Origin: Setaria digitata | Lineage: Eukaryota; Nematoda; Chromadorea; Rhabditida; Setariidae | Direction: 5' to 3' | DNA: 64,000 nucleotides | Assembly: GCA_003640385.1 (NCBI GenBank) | Contig: RCAB01000005.1 | Location: 677,484 to 741,483 of the forward strand | Shown here: positions 44,830-59,800 of the stretch, in pieces | Layout of the letters: each line of letters begins with the position of its first letter | How positions within the stretch are numbered: position 1 is the first letter of the stretch | Notes under the pieces: generated by a model | What the model was told of the DNA's origin: nothing | The model's database searches: none | Seen by the model: only the letters and a program-made list of their open reading frames with translations | Translations under genes and position numbers: made by a program

Positions 44830-47800
44830 ATGGTGGTTCGGCCAAGTGATGTGGACAAAAATTTCTTTACTCCACGAGATTACCAGGTATTTCTTATGTA
44901 CAGTTTAGTCATAAATACATTTGGCGCAAAATTTAGTTGGTGAGACTTTTAAGATAAAAGTAAATCATTTAGTTTATTTTGTATTCGGTTCAATTAACAA
45001 TAAGCGATATGTTGCCTCTCTCACTTCGTCGATTTCGTTTTCCTCCCCGTCAAGATATGGCACCTTAAATTTGAATATTACGAATAAAACTCTCGATCGC
45101 TATCACTGTTGCGGTGTTGTCGAAGATAGTATACTAATAAACTAATTCTAAGAAGCTGATAAATGGTTTTACAAAATCAAGTGGTTCATTAAGTGTGAAA
45201 TTCTTCAAATTAAATTTCCAAGGTTGAATTGCTGGATAAGGCATGCCAAAGGAACATTATTGTACCCTTGGGGACAGGTTCAGGAAAAACTTTCATTGCT
45301 GTTTTATTAATCAAAGAATATACGACGAAACTTGTAATTCCTTGGAAAAATGGTGGCAAACGTGCTTTCTTCCTAGTAGATAAAGGTAAGCACTTTTATG
45401 TCTACATTTTTCTTATGGTTGAGAGTCCATGGCTCAAGATTCGGATAGTGCTTAGATTCTTCAGGGTTGGTTTTGAATTGCATTTTCTGTGTTGCACGAT
45501 GTCTCTTGATTAGTGCTGTTCCAGACAGTCATGGAATCATATCGGGTGGAGAGGGGAGGAAGGTGTTATGCCAAAAAAATAGTTTTAAAAAAAGATTAAG
45601 GCTGTCAAAGAAAAAAAACGGAAGAGCATGATTCTTGTTCAAACTTTAGTATTCGGACATATTTTATTTTCTTCAGTTTCGTTGGTTGAACAACAAGCAG
45701 CACATATCGAGCATCACACAACACTGAGTGTGGGCAAAATGCATGGTCATCTTAATCAAGATATTTGGTCAGAACCTGCTAAATTCGATGCATTCATTAC
45801 TTCACATGAAGTAAATCTTGTACTTTGTGCGATGTCTATATTCTGTCAAAGTAGCCATGGAAATGTAAAAACTTGAGCAAATTATTTTGATTGCAAAATA
45901 CTTGTCTACATGTTTCGTAAAACACTTAAAGGCATTCTATCCAGGTTGCAGTATTGACTGCTCAAATATTCTTGGACTTACTCGATCATGGTTTCTTCAA
46001 TATGTCGCGTGCTGCTGTTATAATTTTCGATGAATGCCATCATGTATTAGGTAGCAAACACCCATATCGATTAATTATGCACCGATACGGGCAACTCAGT
46101 GAAGGTATTTGTGTATCATTTAATGATTTAGGAGTACCATTTTCTAATGTTGTAAAACGCTTTACTTGGAATCTTTAGTAGGTTAAAATTTTTTTATATA
46201 TTACGAATTATAAAATTGATAATGATTTGCTTTCTTCTTAGAAGTAATGTTAGACAACAGTATGATTTCTGCTTGTTTTTTTTTTTTTTTTTATCCAAAA
46301 TCACCGAGTAGTATAATTGGTGGCAAAAGATTTGTATTTCTCGATAGTTTCTTTATGGGCCACTGCGAAAAAGTGGCTCTAAGTTATGCATTTGAGTGTT
46401 TGTTTTAAGTCCCAAAGGAAATCCGCTGTAATGTAAAAGGTTTTTGGTAACGGTGACCTGAAAGCGGTCTGAACTCCCGAAATAACTTGTTAGCTAAGTA
46501 AAAAGGATTAATTATGTATGATGCGTCTTGTTAAACATGAAAGGTTAATATTTCATAAACCATACATAATATTGCATAAATTAAGTGGCCCATAAAGAAA
46601 CTATTGAGAAATACAAATCACATTTATGGTTTGTGTAACAGACAATTAGAATATATTGGTCTTGCAGCAGATCGACCTCGAATTCTTGGTCTTACTGCAT
46701 CCCTAATCAACAGCAAAATACCACCAGGCAGTTTAGAGCAGCTTCTAGAAAAACTAGAAAGGATTATGCATAGTTCTATTGAAACTGCAAGTGACCTAGT
46801 CTCCGTAAGTTCTTGTTGCATTGCTTAAATAAAAAATAACGAACTTATCTTTTTCCAGCTGTTAAAATGCATTAAAAAAACATATGTAGCCATTGTTTCA
46901 GTTATATTTTGTAGGACTGACATAAATAGTGCTGTATCTACTTGCCGTTAAAAATTTTCTCCTCCATACTTAATAATTTTTGAGATTTTCAAACTTTTTC
47001 TATCTTTTCTAGCTACAATGATTTTTTTGCTTCTCAAATATAAGCTACAGTGGACTAAGACCTAAAATGATTAAAGGCCTTCAAATTCTGCTTTTCTTAA
47101 TCAGGCTGTTATCACTGATTGCTTTCTAAGTTTTTAAAAGTCTTAGGCTATATAAAAGTATGTTTAGATTTCTAAATATGGTGCAAAGCCGAAAGAATAT
47201 GTTATAATGTGTCACGATTTTGTCTCTTCTTCATGCGAAATTAACAAAAAAGTTGTTGATACTTTGGTAATTTTTCTAAATTCCTAAACGTGACCATTAG
47301 ATTGCTTAAAAGTTGCATCCTAAGTTGAATTAATTTTTCATGTAATTTCGTGTTCCAGTAGGTGAAATAAACGTTGATTCAGCTGTACTTGAGGGTTTTC
47401 TTTTACTTCGGAAATATTAATTTACTAAATAGTCAAAAGTCAAGGGATTGTTGAATTAAAAATAAAATTCTGCAGATTTAAAGATCTGTTTTCAGGAAGC
47501 CTTACGTGGATTTTGTTTGAAATGCACTGAGTTTCATCCAGAATTTGACGTGGATCCAAGAAAGCCTGTTCTTGAAGCAGTTAGTCGAACGAAATCTGTT
47601 CTAGAGCAATTGGGACCATGGTGTGCATGGAAAGTTTGTCAGGTAAAGCAGTTTTTTCCCTTTGAAAATGATTTAGACTATGGACTGAATAATCATACTG
47701 GAGCCTTTTCATCCACACCATTCCACTTCTACTGAAATGTTGAGGCTGGTTTTTTTTATATCTTTTTTAAAAATTTTGATTCCTAAGTAAGATTACTCAC

Positions 47801-50800
47801 CTCTCCAGACAGGGCATCCTTTGAATTACATTCATTAAAAGATAAATGTCATTTTTGCAGTTATTTCAACGACAATTGAAGAAGCACTCAGGACAAGGAT
47901 TCTTGCCTGAGAAGCAAGTTCAGTTCCTGCAAATGGCGTACACAGCAATGCGTTTTACCAAACGTTTACTGGATGCCAAAGTAGCTAATATACGGTGCTT
48001 CATCGATATGAAAGCATTGTTGCCAGATCGTTTGACAAGGCTATTTGAAATCTTGAAATTTTTCAACCCGTCAAATATGGAGAAATTAGAACCTGATTTT
48101 ACATTTTGTGGCATTATCTTCGTAGAACAACGTTATGTAGCATATGTGTTAAACGTATGACTTTTACATTTTTATTTATTGTTTCTTTTTTTTTTTATTC
48201 TTGTGCGCAACTCTATTAATACATTATTTCTCAAAATTTTCATATTTCAAATTCAATTTGTTATTATCGGTTCCTTTTTAGACTCTAATAAGAGCAGTAT
48301 CGCGATGGGATAGCGATAAATTTGGGTATCTGCTTTCGGACTTTGTTATTGGATACAATAGTGCTAATATTGGAGCGGAAGAAACAATGGCATTGCACAA
48401 AAGGCAAGAATTGGTGGGAACTACTTCCTGTTGCTAATTTCCCAATTATATAGAAATATATTTAGACGGTGTTTCTGAAAGATGCTGATGCTGCTTACTT
48501 CATTTTTGCAGTCTGTCAACCTTTTTGATCCAGGAAATTGGGACGGGGAATTAAACTAGTTATGATCGAAAAATTATTTACAATCGAAATTCCGTAATTT
48601 ACGTTCTCATTCAGATATTATTTCTTACTTCAGTAGTTGTTGCGGATATTTTCTGCTAGCCGTAAATCTTCCTGTACTTGAATTTAATGAGGATCTTCAT
48701 AAAACGAATTCCAGGTTTTACGCAAATTTCGTCAGCGTCATCTAAATTTGTTGGTTGCAACAAGTGTTTTAGAAGAAGGCGTGGATGTGAGGCAGTGTAA
48801 TGTAGTTATTCGTTTCGATCGGCCAACCGACTACCGCGCCTATGTGCAGGTAAACTTAGTATTACTGATTTTTTGTCTTTTGAGATGTGATTTATAACAA
48901 CTGTTTTGGTTAATTGAACATGGTATTCAGGTAAATGTGTTGTTCTAGTTTTTTTCCCAGATTGGACGAAAGTTTCTCAGCTTTTTATCTGAAATGACCA
49001 ACAGGTGGAGCAATCATTGTCAATGTTTCTGGATCCCAACTATACTTAAAAGTTCTTTAAAGTTCTTTGGTTTTTGAAGTTTTCCCCTCATTTGGATGAT
49101 CTCTTTATAGTCAAAAGGAAGAGCACGAAAAGATGGTGCAAGTTATTTCCTATTGGTCGAGGAAAGTGATCGCGAACAATGTTCCTGTGATTTAAAAGAT
49201 TTCTTGCAAATTGAAAGAGTGCGCATTATTTAAGCTTGATATTTCATACTTTTTAAAGAAAGGAATTCGAAACATTATGTTCTATTCCTTAATAAGGAAA
49301 GAAATATCTAATAATATTTTACTGAACTTTCGCATGTGCTCTCTAACTAAAAGTCGACAATGAAATTTCGGATAAAATAATTTCCAATTTCTGTAAGATG
49401 CTACTAAAGCGATATCGAAATGTCCACAATCCACCGGAACCAGTAATTTCATCGAACATAGAAGTAGTGGACGATGTCATAGCACCATACATCGTTGAAT
49501 CAACTGGAGCGCAAGTTACTCTCTCTACAGCTATAAGTCTCGTAAACAGGTCCGCTTCCTTTCTGTTTATTCTAGTTAAATTGAAATTTCTAATGTCATC
49601 TGTGGTTGCCAGGGAGAGTTGTTTATTTGTCCGAATAAGAGCATTAAAGTTTAATGCCATTTTAATAAAATTTAGCATGGTTATCAACTTCAAATTTAAT
49701 TCTTCATTAATCATTTTTTAAAACAGTTCAGTTGCAGATATTGCGCTAAACTTCCGAGTGACATATTTACTCGTTTGGTTCCACAAAATACGATTATACC
49801 AGAAACTGTAAATTAATAAACCATTAAAATTCAGTTATAATTCTAATTTTTTGTATAGTGTAATTGATTTTATCGGTATTATTCAAACTCTTGACTTTTT
49901 CAAAAGTATTTGTTGAATTTTTTTTAATTGATTGCAACAGGTTTCTTAATCTTGTAAGTGTTTTGAAGCTGCAGCTGTTATCCCCTTCTGTGGAAAGCTT
50001 ACACTTTCGTTTATTTGTGCAAATTTAGATTGGTGATCGAGTGCTATACCGAGCTGAATTGTTGTTACCCATCAACTCACCGGTTAAGGAAACTATTAAA
50101 TTAAAGAAACCATTGCAGAGTAAGAAACTTGCGCAGATGGCTGTTGCATTAGAAGTTAGTCCAGTGTTGCATTTTAATTATTTGTTATTTCGCCCTCGTT
50201 TTTTCTTACTGCTTATATTTCCGACCTTTTATTCGATTAAGAAATAAATTCCACGTTCGTCCATTCGTTCCTTTATGATGAAGGAACTGATTTAAGTAAT
50301 ACATTTAATTTCATTGCTATTGCAAATTCTCCCTTGCTATTCATTTGCAAGTGATTGACACTGAAGTTCTCTTTCATAGGACATTATTCTATGCGTGAAG
50401 TATTTGTCGAGTAGCAATTATTTGTCTTTTTTTTTTTCCTGAATCAGCTTTTTTTTAAACTTGATATCAAGGCTTCGCCTAATTATCTTTTACACGAAGT
50501 GTCTTTCATTGGTCACAGTTTATTTTTCTGTTGCGAAGTTTAAAGTTTCAGGCATGCAGAAGGCTGCATCAGCGAAAAGAGTTGAATGATTACTTGCTTC
50601 CTGTTGGGAAAGATACGATTATGCTTACAGCTCTTGATGAAGATCCCGATGAATTCATCCCAAACATGAATTATAAAGTTGGATCGGCTCGGAGAAGACA
50701 ATTATATGACAAAAGAGTGAATAATTTTGAATTTTCTGCTTTTTACCATTTCCGTTTTTTTAGTTGGAGAAGTGGTGTTTTACGGAGAAATCTTAAATAC

Positions 50801-53800
50801 CTTGTTATAGGCTGAACACGGTCATTTATATCTTACTTATTCACCTCAGTTCCCCAGTCTTATTGATATGGATCATACGAAAAAAAAAGATGCCTAAGAT
50901 TCTCTTCAACTGAGTTATTGCGTTTTTTGTTCTCTATAAGTAATCTTAATTTTTTTTTTTTTTAAATGGCAAAAGCACTTCATAATGCAATGCCGCGTGT
51001 TGATGAAGAGTGCTACATTTATGTGATGGAAATGGATCTCATCAAAGCAGTAACAGGTGCTGCGAACCCAAAAAATCGTCGAATTATAAACCCACTAGAT
51101 ACGGAATTTTGCTTTGGATTCCTTTCGAATAAAAAGATACCGAAAGTAAGACTTGTATATTTTGACTTGTATATTTTATACCGTCCTATTTTTAATTTAT
51201 CTTATTTTGCATTTTCCTTTAGGTGCCATCATTTCCGTTATTTTTACGTCAAGGTCGCATGCAAGCGAATATTTTCCTCGTCAAATCACGTCTTCTTGTT
51301 GACGCCCAGATGTTGGAACTATTGAAGGCTTTCCATCATTATTTGTTCGATAACGTTCTGCGACTAGTAAAAGGAGGACTTGTTTTTATTCCTGACAAGG
51401 CACCAGTCAATGTTTTGATAGTTCCTCTTCGACGTGGTAAAGGGATTTTCGTAGGAACTTGAAGATTTTAGGTTTTAGTTGTGCGTTTGTGCAAATACCT
51501 CTTTTTCTGTCATATTAGTAATACAGAAATAGAAAGACTGTTTTCTGGATTATGCTTAAAAGGAGTAAAGTGAACTACTGAATAGTGGCAGAAAAAAGAA
51601 TAATGAAGGGAGGGGATTTTAAACATTACTTGAGTGGTTTTTTGGAAGGCATTTTCCTTCGTATTCTTTCATCCTTCAACTTATCGGAAAAAGAGATTGC
51701 TTTGGGACAACTGTACTTAAGTTATTGTATTTCGGGCAAATATTTAAATGATTTGTTACCGATCAAAAAATGATCTGAATCGCTTTATGCTCTCAAGTTT
51801 AAGAGCGGAACGATGAAACTAATGAAGTGGACTTTAAACTGGATTACGCATATGTGCGAAATGTTGTTTCATCGATTGATGAATTACCACGAGTCCCAAC
51901 AGAAGCTGAAAGATTGGCTTTCAAATTCGATGCAGCAAAATTCCAAGATGCGGTTGTCATGCCATGGTATCGTGATCGAGATCATCCATCTTTTTATTAT
52001 GTTGCTGAGGTGAGTGGGTAGGTTGACGGTTCTGCCGTGTTATTGCAGTTATACTAACACTGACGCATATTAGAAATATCACGTTTTTTGGAAAAAAGGC
52101 TCAGTTCAGTCCGAGTAATTTGACTGTTTTCAGTGAAATTCACGGAAAACAAAGAAGGAATCTTCATACCAGATTTTAACATTTATTAGTGTCTTCTATG
52201 AATTTCAGATAATTGATGCCAAGCCATCTTCCAAATTTCCAGACGACAAGTTTGCAACGTTTAATGATTATTTCATCCAGAAATATGATATCGTTATCTA
52301 CGACCAGGAACAGCCTCTTCTAGACGTCGATTATACCTCGAGGTATTTTATTTAGTAACAGCTACACTAAATAGGCCAAAATCTTGGCGTAAAACTTCTT
52401 GAATCTGACTAGGAAGGAAGGCATGAAACGAGGACTTGAAATGAACTGCTGAAAGTCTGCTGTAAAAACTTGTGTTCTGGTTATAAATTTGGCGTTCTAG
52501 AATATCGTCTCATATTGTTGAAACCTTCGAAGTGTGTCAACATTTCTTATTATAGTCGTTTAAACCTTTTGATGCCTCGACATTGGTCACGTTCAAGAAA
52601 TCGCACAAGCGAAGAAAGAAGTATAGAGTGCAGCGGGATGTCTCAGGGGCAAATTTTGGTGCCGGAACTTGTTGATGTGCATCCGATTGCTGCCTCCCTA
52701 TGGAATGTTATCGCAGCTCTTCCAACTCTGCTTTATCGGTATGCACATTTATTATTTTGCCGTTGTGTATTTATGTAAGTATGATAAGAGGATTTATTCT
52801 GTAAATCTGTTCAGATAAATTGTACTAATTTGAATAATAATTTTAGAATTAACTGTTTATTATTGGCAGACGAGTTGCGTGAGCTGGTTATGCGTGAAGC
52901 GTTAGCAGACCCTAATTATAACACTTCTGATGACGTATGTTGGATGCCTCTAGATTATCCAACACCCATGGATGATCTGGATATGAAACCAATGCAGAAG
53001 ATTTGTGATCTGAAAAAAAAACAGTTTGTGTTTTTTTTCTTTTTTAAGCGCTTGGCCATACTTATCTGTTCTTTGTAACTTAAATTAGTTCTCTAAAAAC
53101 TAGTTATACAATTCAGTCAGATAAAATCATTTTTGTCACAACTTAATGAGAAGGAAATAAGTTGTCTAAAACTTCCCACTTTCTGAGCACATTCGTTCTG
53201 TTCAAGTATAGCTGTTGAGAAACAGTTGCTATGCCACTCATGCTTAACAGCTGCTTCATCCGGCGACTGCATTTTTCTGAAATTTCTTTTCAGTGCTGAA
53301 GAAAAAAGTCAACAAAATAAGGATGCCATAGCGAAAGATTCTGACAATGGAATGGTAGAGTTAGCTTATGATTACTTTATTTTTATAGAATTCTTTGACA
53401 GTTTACCAATGTTGGATTTTATTTCTTCTTTTGGAAAGTTGTGAGTAATAATTAATGCGAATAAAGTAAAGGGAATTAATAAAAAATAGAGCCAAAAATG
53501 ATTCACTTCTTGTTTTTACTTGCATTTTTTTGTAATGATTTAAGAAGGAAACAGCATTATAACTTATTCTTAAAAATTCTTTCTGTGTTCTTTCCATCTT
53601 CACATAGTTTATTTATATCTCTTCATCTTATTTAAATTTTACTTGAAGACAGTTCTTTTGTTAACCGTATATATAGTGAGTTACTGAGATTTCTTCACAA
53701 GATTGATTTACAATTGCTTTAGCTGAGCTCTTTTTCAGCCTGATTTCGAAATTGGCGTTTGGGATCCCGAACTTGCAAAAGGGCTAGAAGATTTCTGTTT

Positions 53801-56800
53801 GAACAAGGGAAGACGTGACGAAGCTAAGGGGTTCGAAGATGTTGATGTGGGTTAATTGTTTATTATGTTTTTAAGAATGAAGTGGTTGGATTTTTGCTAA
53901 CAGATATGAAATTTGATTAGTTTATTTCGAATCTTAAACTTAAGCCATCGTATACTGCTAATGCACTGTTTCCTTGGGAGGGAAGAATTCTAAATTCGTC
54001 GTTTTAAATTCATTGCATTTTAAATTTATGTTTGTTTCATAATATTAAATCGGTGAATCGTTCAAATTTAAGAAATTATTCTGTATTTTAAATATTCTTA
54101 TTTTAATTATAATAGCATCCTCGATATGGAGGGAATTAACCGATTTTAGTTCTGCATAGATAGGGTTCTTGATCCTCCATCTTTTTCTCCAAAACTTATC
54201 TGTTCTACAAATAAAGCAAATTAAAAATTTCCTTTCAGGGGGACGCGTTGGGTCTCATGTTGAATGGCTCAACTCTACGACAACATGGTGACATGTCAGA
54301 TGATGACGAAGAAGATGCCGTAGTATTATTCGATTTCATAAACAGTATGCATGAACGTCTTGGGAGTATGCTTTTGAATTTCTAGCGGGTCTACAATTGT
54401 TGTTTGGATTAGTAAATGATGAGATGTTTAAAAAAAACTTCACAGGAGCCAGCGAGGGATGTGAACCGTGAATTTAATTCTGATTTTATTGAATAAGTAG
54501 TCCATTAATTTCCAACTTTGTTTAGAATTTTTTTTTTTTTGATTAAATATCTACTGTAGCGACTTTTTTATCTAAAAACTGTTATTGAATCTCTCCTAAT
54601 ACTTTGTTATTGTAGAAGAAACTGGCGATATATTTGCTCCGCGAGAAAACATTACATCATCTGGATGGGACGATTTAATTGTAATAGAAGAATCGGCACC
54701 AAATGGAATCAATATGCCTTTAGTATGTTTTTTAATTAGTGAAAAAGTTACAACAAAAGTTAAGGGAAGAGTAGAAAGTGATTCAGATAATGAAGTAGGA
54801 AGTTGCAATTTTTCATCGCCACAAAAAGTGTCTCTCTGTTTGAAAGTAGTTTTTTATGTTGAATTGGAATTGAAGGAAAGTGACAGTGTATTTTACATAA
54901 AATAGTTTGGAGAATTAACTGATATTTTCAAATGCCACATTGCTGCAAAATTGGCCGTTGCAATAATGCTTTCTAACTTTAGAGTTCTTAGTCTATAATT
55001 TTAATCTAAAAATGAGAAATTTTATATGCAACCAAAGCTTCAGCTTTTTACTTTTTTTAAGCACAAGTAGTTTCACATGTTTAAGCCAAGAAAATATATA
55101 AATTTTATATATATTTTTTGAAATTCCAGTCCGTAAATAGTGGGGATTCTCAAATCGATAGTCGTGGTTTGATGGCCGACTTGTCACGGATGAGTTGGCA
55201 TTTGAACATACCTTCCGTATTACCTGTGCAATCGATAGATGCCAAAAATCAGGTTGAAGTTACTGTAGGAAATGAAACTGTGAAAAGTGAGAAACGATAT
55301 CCTTCAGTTGCTAAAAAGGTTTGAAGATTGACTTATTTAAGCAAGATTGACAATCGTCATTGTACGTTTTTGAATGATTAAAAAAGCCGAAAAGTTTTAC
55401 ACACAAACTATGCTTGTAGTTTATCTTCGAGTGTTTGGTGTGTAAATTTTTTCTTTTCTTGAAGAATTGAAATGCATTCGTGAACAACATATCCGAGAAC
55501 AAAGTTCGAGAACGGGTAAAATTTTTGTTTTTACTAGTGGCGTTAAGCCCAGAAATTATTTTTAACTTTTAGCCCATACAGTTATATCTCGATTCCTTGG
55601 AAAGATTAGAAGATTCGGACCGAATATCGTCGAAGTCAAATCGTCAAGAAGAATGTGTTGATTTAATTGATTTTTGCGATGATGCGGGAGAAATTTTGTC
55701 TAACGGTAATTTATGTAACTTTTAAAAGTCATGAAATTGATTTACGAATGAACATCAATGTTTTGCGGCATTAAATAAGTGTTATCAGCTAGCAAGAATT
55801 TGGGATTTAATGGGGTTTAATTTTTTCAAATAATAATTTGCACGCATTTTTGCCGTATCGCTCAGTACAATAGTGAAGTAGATATGTCGTCATGATCCTG
55901 GAATAAGGAGTGAAGTAATAAAGAGATGTTCTTTTTAGATTCAAAATGCATAATAACTATTCATTTTGAAATGTCTTTGATTATCATAGTTGCTTCCAAG
56001 GAATAGACGGTGAATGTTTGATGTGATTTAAATCCTGTGTTTTTATTCCTTTCAGAGAATGATGGGGTAGTGCCGTTTGACTTGAGTTATTTCAAAGGAT
56101 GCCTACTGGATACTAATGTTGTGCTGGATACTGCTGAAGTGCTGTCACCTACGAAAATATCATTTCATCAAGATAAGAAAATGATGGTAAGTCCTTGGGG
56201 GATTTTAACAAATAGATCACAATTCCTTAAACGCTACAAAGTGTATGGGCAAGAAATAATAAAACTAGATATCTGTATTTAAGAAGCATAAAGTGTTTTG
56301 CAGTAACCATAGAATTAGAAAATATAATTCATTGTTCCTTAAAAATTCAGGAAGATCAGATTACCCAAGAATTAGCAGTAACCCAAACTTCTTAACATGG
56401 TTTTACTGCTATATTTCATTTACATTTTTTTTTTTCTTAAGATATATTTATTTTTTAGAGTGAGAGGATGATAAGATCATCAAGCGATCTAGAATTATTT
56501 TTACAAACACCACATGGCAATGAAACTGCGGAGTTGAATTCATCGTTATTAGATGCTACTTCAGCTGACAGGAAGGTTTTTTTTAATGTTCTTGAAAAAT
56601 AAGAAACTTATTGATCTTAACCGATTTCTAAAATCATTCCCTACAAGACATTTATACAAAAAATTTTAAGTATGAGATTCTGAATAAATCTGTCTTTTTA
56701 TTCTTTACTCATTTTCTATATTGCTCCTTAATGAGTAATGAAGCCGAGAATCTTGAGTAAACTGTTTTATATTAAGATATATTTGGTACAAAATATGCAT

Positions 56801-59800
56801 TTTGTTAATTTTTTTTTAACATTTTTCGATTAACAAAATATGCATTTTGTTAATCGCATACCCTTCTTCAAATATTTGCCACTTTCGCTCAAATATGATT
56901 CTTAGGAATATTTTGGAATTTTCCCAAAACAAGGGAGAATATCACATTATCAACCATTAGCCAAGGCTCTTAGTAAGAATTATAGCGCAAATACCACTTT
57001 GGCTAGTGAAAACCTAGTCAAGTCAAGAAAAACTGTTCTTCCTTCATCCGCCGTGGCATTATAATATATTATGAATAAATCAATTACAGATTTTCTTTTA
57101 TTGTTGCTTTATTAAAGTTTAAAATTTATTTGGTAGAATTCATAAGAAGCGAGATAGAACAGCAAAAAATTTTTTTTTCAGCAAGAAATAAGTGCCCCAG
57201 TTCTGGATTGGATGACCTTTTCTTTCCAGGAAGACACCTCTATTGGTCATCCAGACGGTGTGTCTCCATGCACTCTTTTACAGGTATCTGGATTAAAACG
57301 AACTATCATTTAGTATGCAAAATCAATTGTATAATACTTAGCTTTAAAATTCCAATGAGAGGATGTCTATTATTTTGTAAATAATAAAGTTTATGATGTG
57401 CAAATCAACTTTTAATGAAATTATTTAAACTTTAAAAAAGAAAGGTTGTTTAAACTTCAAGAAAAAAAAAGAAATATTGAGGAAAGACGGAGAAAATAAA
57501 GCTCCGTTGAAATAAGTTTTGTGCACTGAATCATTAATATCTGTCGAGGATCGTATATTCTCTGACCTACTCATTAAATTACTGTACGGCTGTCAAGATA
57601 AGATTACTCTTAGTTTAACTCGTTATTGATTAGGATAGAGCTGTTAGATTTCTGCCGACTTTTTAATTGATTGAAAAGTGGACTTTTTCAGGCATTAACG
57701 CTGTCGAATGCCTCTGATGGTATCAATTTAGAACGTCTCGAGACAGTTGGTGATTCGTTTTTGAAATATGCTGTAACAGATTACTTGTTTCACACTAATC
57801 CTGAGCAGCATGAAGGAAAACTTAGTTTTGCAAGGAGCAAGGAGGTTTATTTACTTATTTCATTGGTATTCTAATCATTAATCGATTTCTTCCAACATTT
57901 ACAAGTCGAATTTGATATTTCTGGATACCAAAACGATGTTCACATGATTTTTATGGGCTTTGCTTTTCGTTCATTTTATATTTGATTTAGAGAAAGAAAT
58001 ATTATATTCGGCGGCCTTTTCTAGTGCTTCAGTAACAAGAAGTTCAGTGTTGCTTAAAAGTGATGTTTCGCTTTTTAGCACTTTTACTTCTACAGGTATC
58101 AAACTGCAATTTATATCGTTTGGGAAGGAAACATAATCTCCCTTCTTTGATCATTGGTTCGAAATTTGATCCAAATGATGGATGGTTACCTCCATGGTGA
58201 GTTTTTATCCTTGCTCTTCTTTTTCTATATGTCTTTAATACTAATTTGAAATTGATCTCTTTCTTTCGCCATTCATAATGAATTTTTCTAAACGTTAGTG
58301 ATTTTATTTCTTTGTCTCTCTCCTCATTCAAGCTTCAAGCCTGGAAAAATATAAATCTTTTTTCTTTTTTTGTATTTGAATAATGAAATGGTAATCTTCC
58401 CTTGTTAGTGTTCCCTTTTGGCCGTGATTTTTCCTTTTTTTTTTACTTCAGTTCTCGATCCCTTCGGTTGGGTGTTCTTACTTTTATTTAAACGAGGAAA
58501 TTTGTTGAAATTCAGTTACGCTCCAACATCGGACTTTAAAGCACCGAATACACTAGATGCAGAAGAACGTGACAAGTTTATTGAAAACGTACTTGAAGGA
58601 AAAGCAGTCGAAGGACAAGAACCGGTATAGGTTTTGTTCTCTACTTCTCTTATTATTAGTACCGAAGGTAAAGGATAGGGAATTCACTGGTTTCTTCCTT
58701 TTTAATTTTTAGGGTAAGCTTCATTTTCTTTCATTTGGGAAACTTTTTTAATGGACATATCTTTATTGTCATACTGAATAACTCAACTTCCCTTAATTTT
58801 CTTTTTTTGATTCCCTTAATTTTAATAGGTTTGGGAGATTTATCGAAATGAATCTATAACAGTTGTATGATTTGATATGTTGATTCAAGTTCTATGAAGA
58901 ATTTCTGTTTTAGATAAAAGTCCCAACAGGGTGGGATGAAGCTGATAGGAATAGTCAAGTTCGACGAATTGCCGATGGCATCGAGACTATTGAATTTCCG
59001 AAAGTAAGCTTCCGGAGCATTGGTTGATTTCGGTAATGGCTTTTCTACATCATAATGTATAGTAAGTGAGATGTCTGATTTCAGAATTTGACAACAAATT
59101 GGGATGGTGAAGAGATTACGCCGTTGCCGTACAATCTGTTAACACAGCAGAGTTTAGGGGACAAATCTATCGCTGATGCAGTAGAGTCCTTAATTGGTGC
59201 GCACCTTCTGGAGCTTGGTCCTACAGCAGCATTGAAATTCATGAAATGGCTAGGATTAAAAGTACTTACGGAACCAGTACAAATAGAACCACCGCTACTG
59301 AGGTTTATTGACACCGTCGAACAGGTGATCTGCTTGTATTATGTAACTTGAGGTCCTAGGATGTGAAAGATCTGATGAGTAAAGATATACATTAGGCGCT
59401 CTGTTTAGTTTGAATTTTCAATTTCATTTCTTCCACATTAGTTTATTTTACGTTCATTTTTGCGAGCGATTTGCATACTGTTCTTATGAATAATATCTGA
59501 GCACTTTCTAATCCTTCGCTCTCAGCATTTTTTATCAAGGAATGGATCGATCAAAAATCAAAAGATTAAACTAATTTATATAAATCATTGGTCGAGTTAG
59601 TTATTTTTTATTTTAGAATTATTTTTTTTAACATAGTTACTTTCAGCCAGAAAAATCGTTAGAAAAGTTAAATGCTCTGTGGATCCAGTTCCAATTTTCG
59701 AAACTAGAGGATTGTATCGGGTATCGCTTCAATGATCGGGCATACTTAGTGCAAGCATTCACACATGCTTCATATTACAAAAACAGAATAACGGGTTGTT

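Noticed and set aside
46604..46667. In-frame extension of dcr-1 exon 5 leftwards
   Set aside because: It runs into the MITE terminal repeat; CTTGCAG|CA at 46667 is the acceptor that keeps phase and fits the Dicer alignment.
49343..49714. 123-codon minus-strand frame
   Set aside because: Antisense to dcr-1 exon 12 and the following intron.
51585..51773. 62-codon frame within a dcr-1 intron
   Set aside because: Lies between exons 17 and 18, which join in phase without it; no Dicer similarity.
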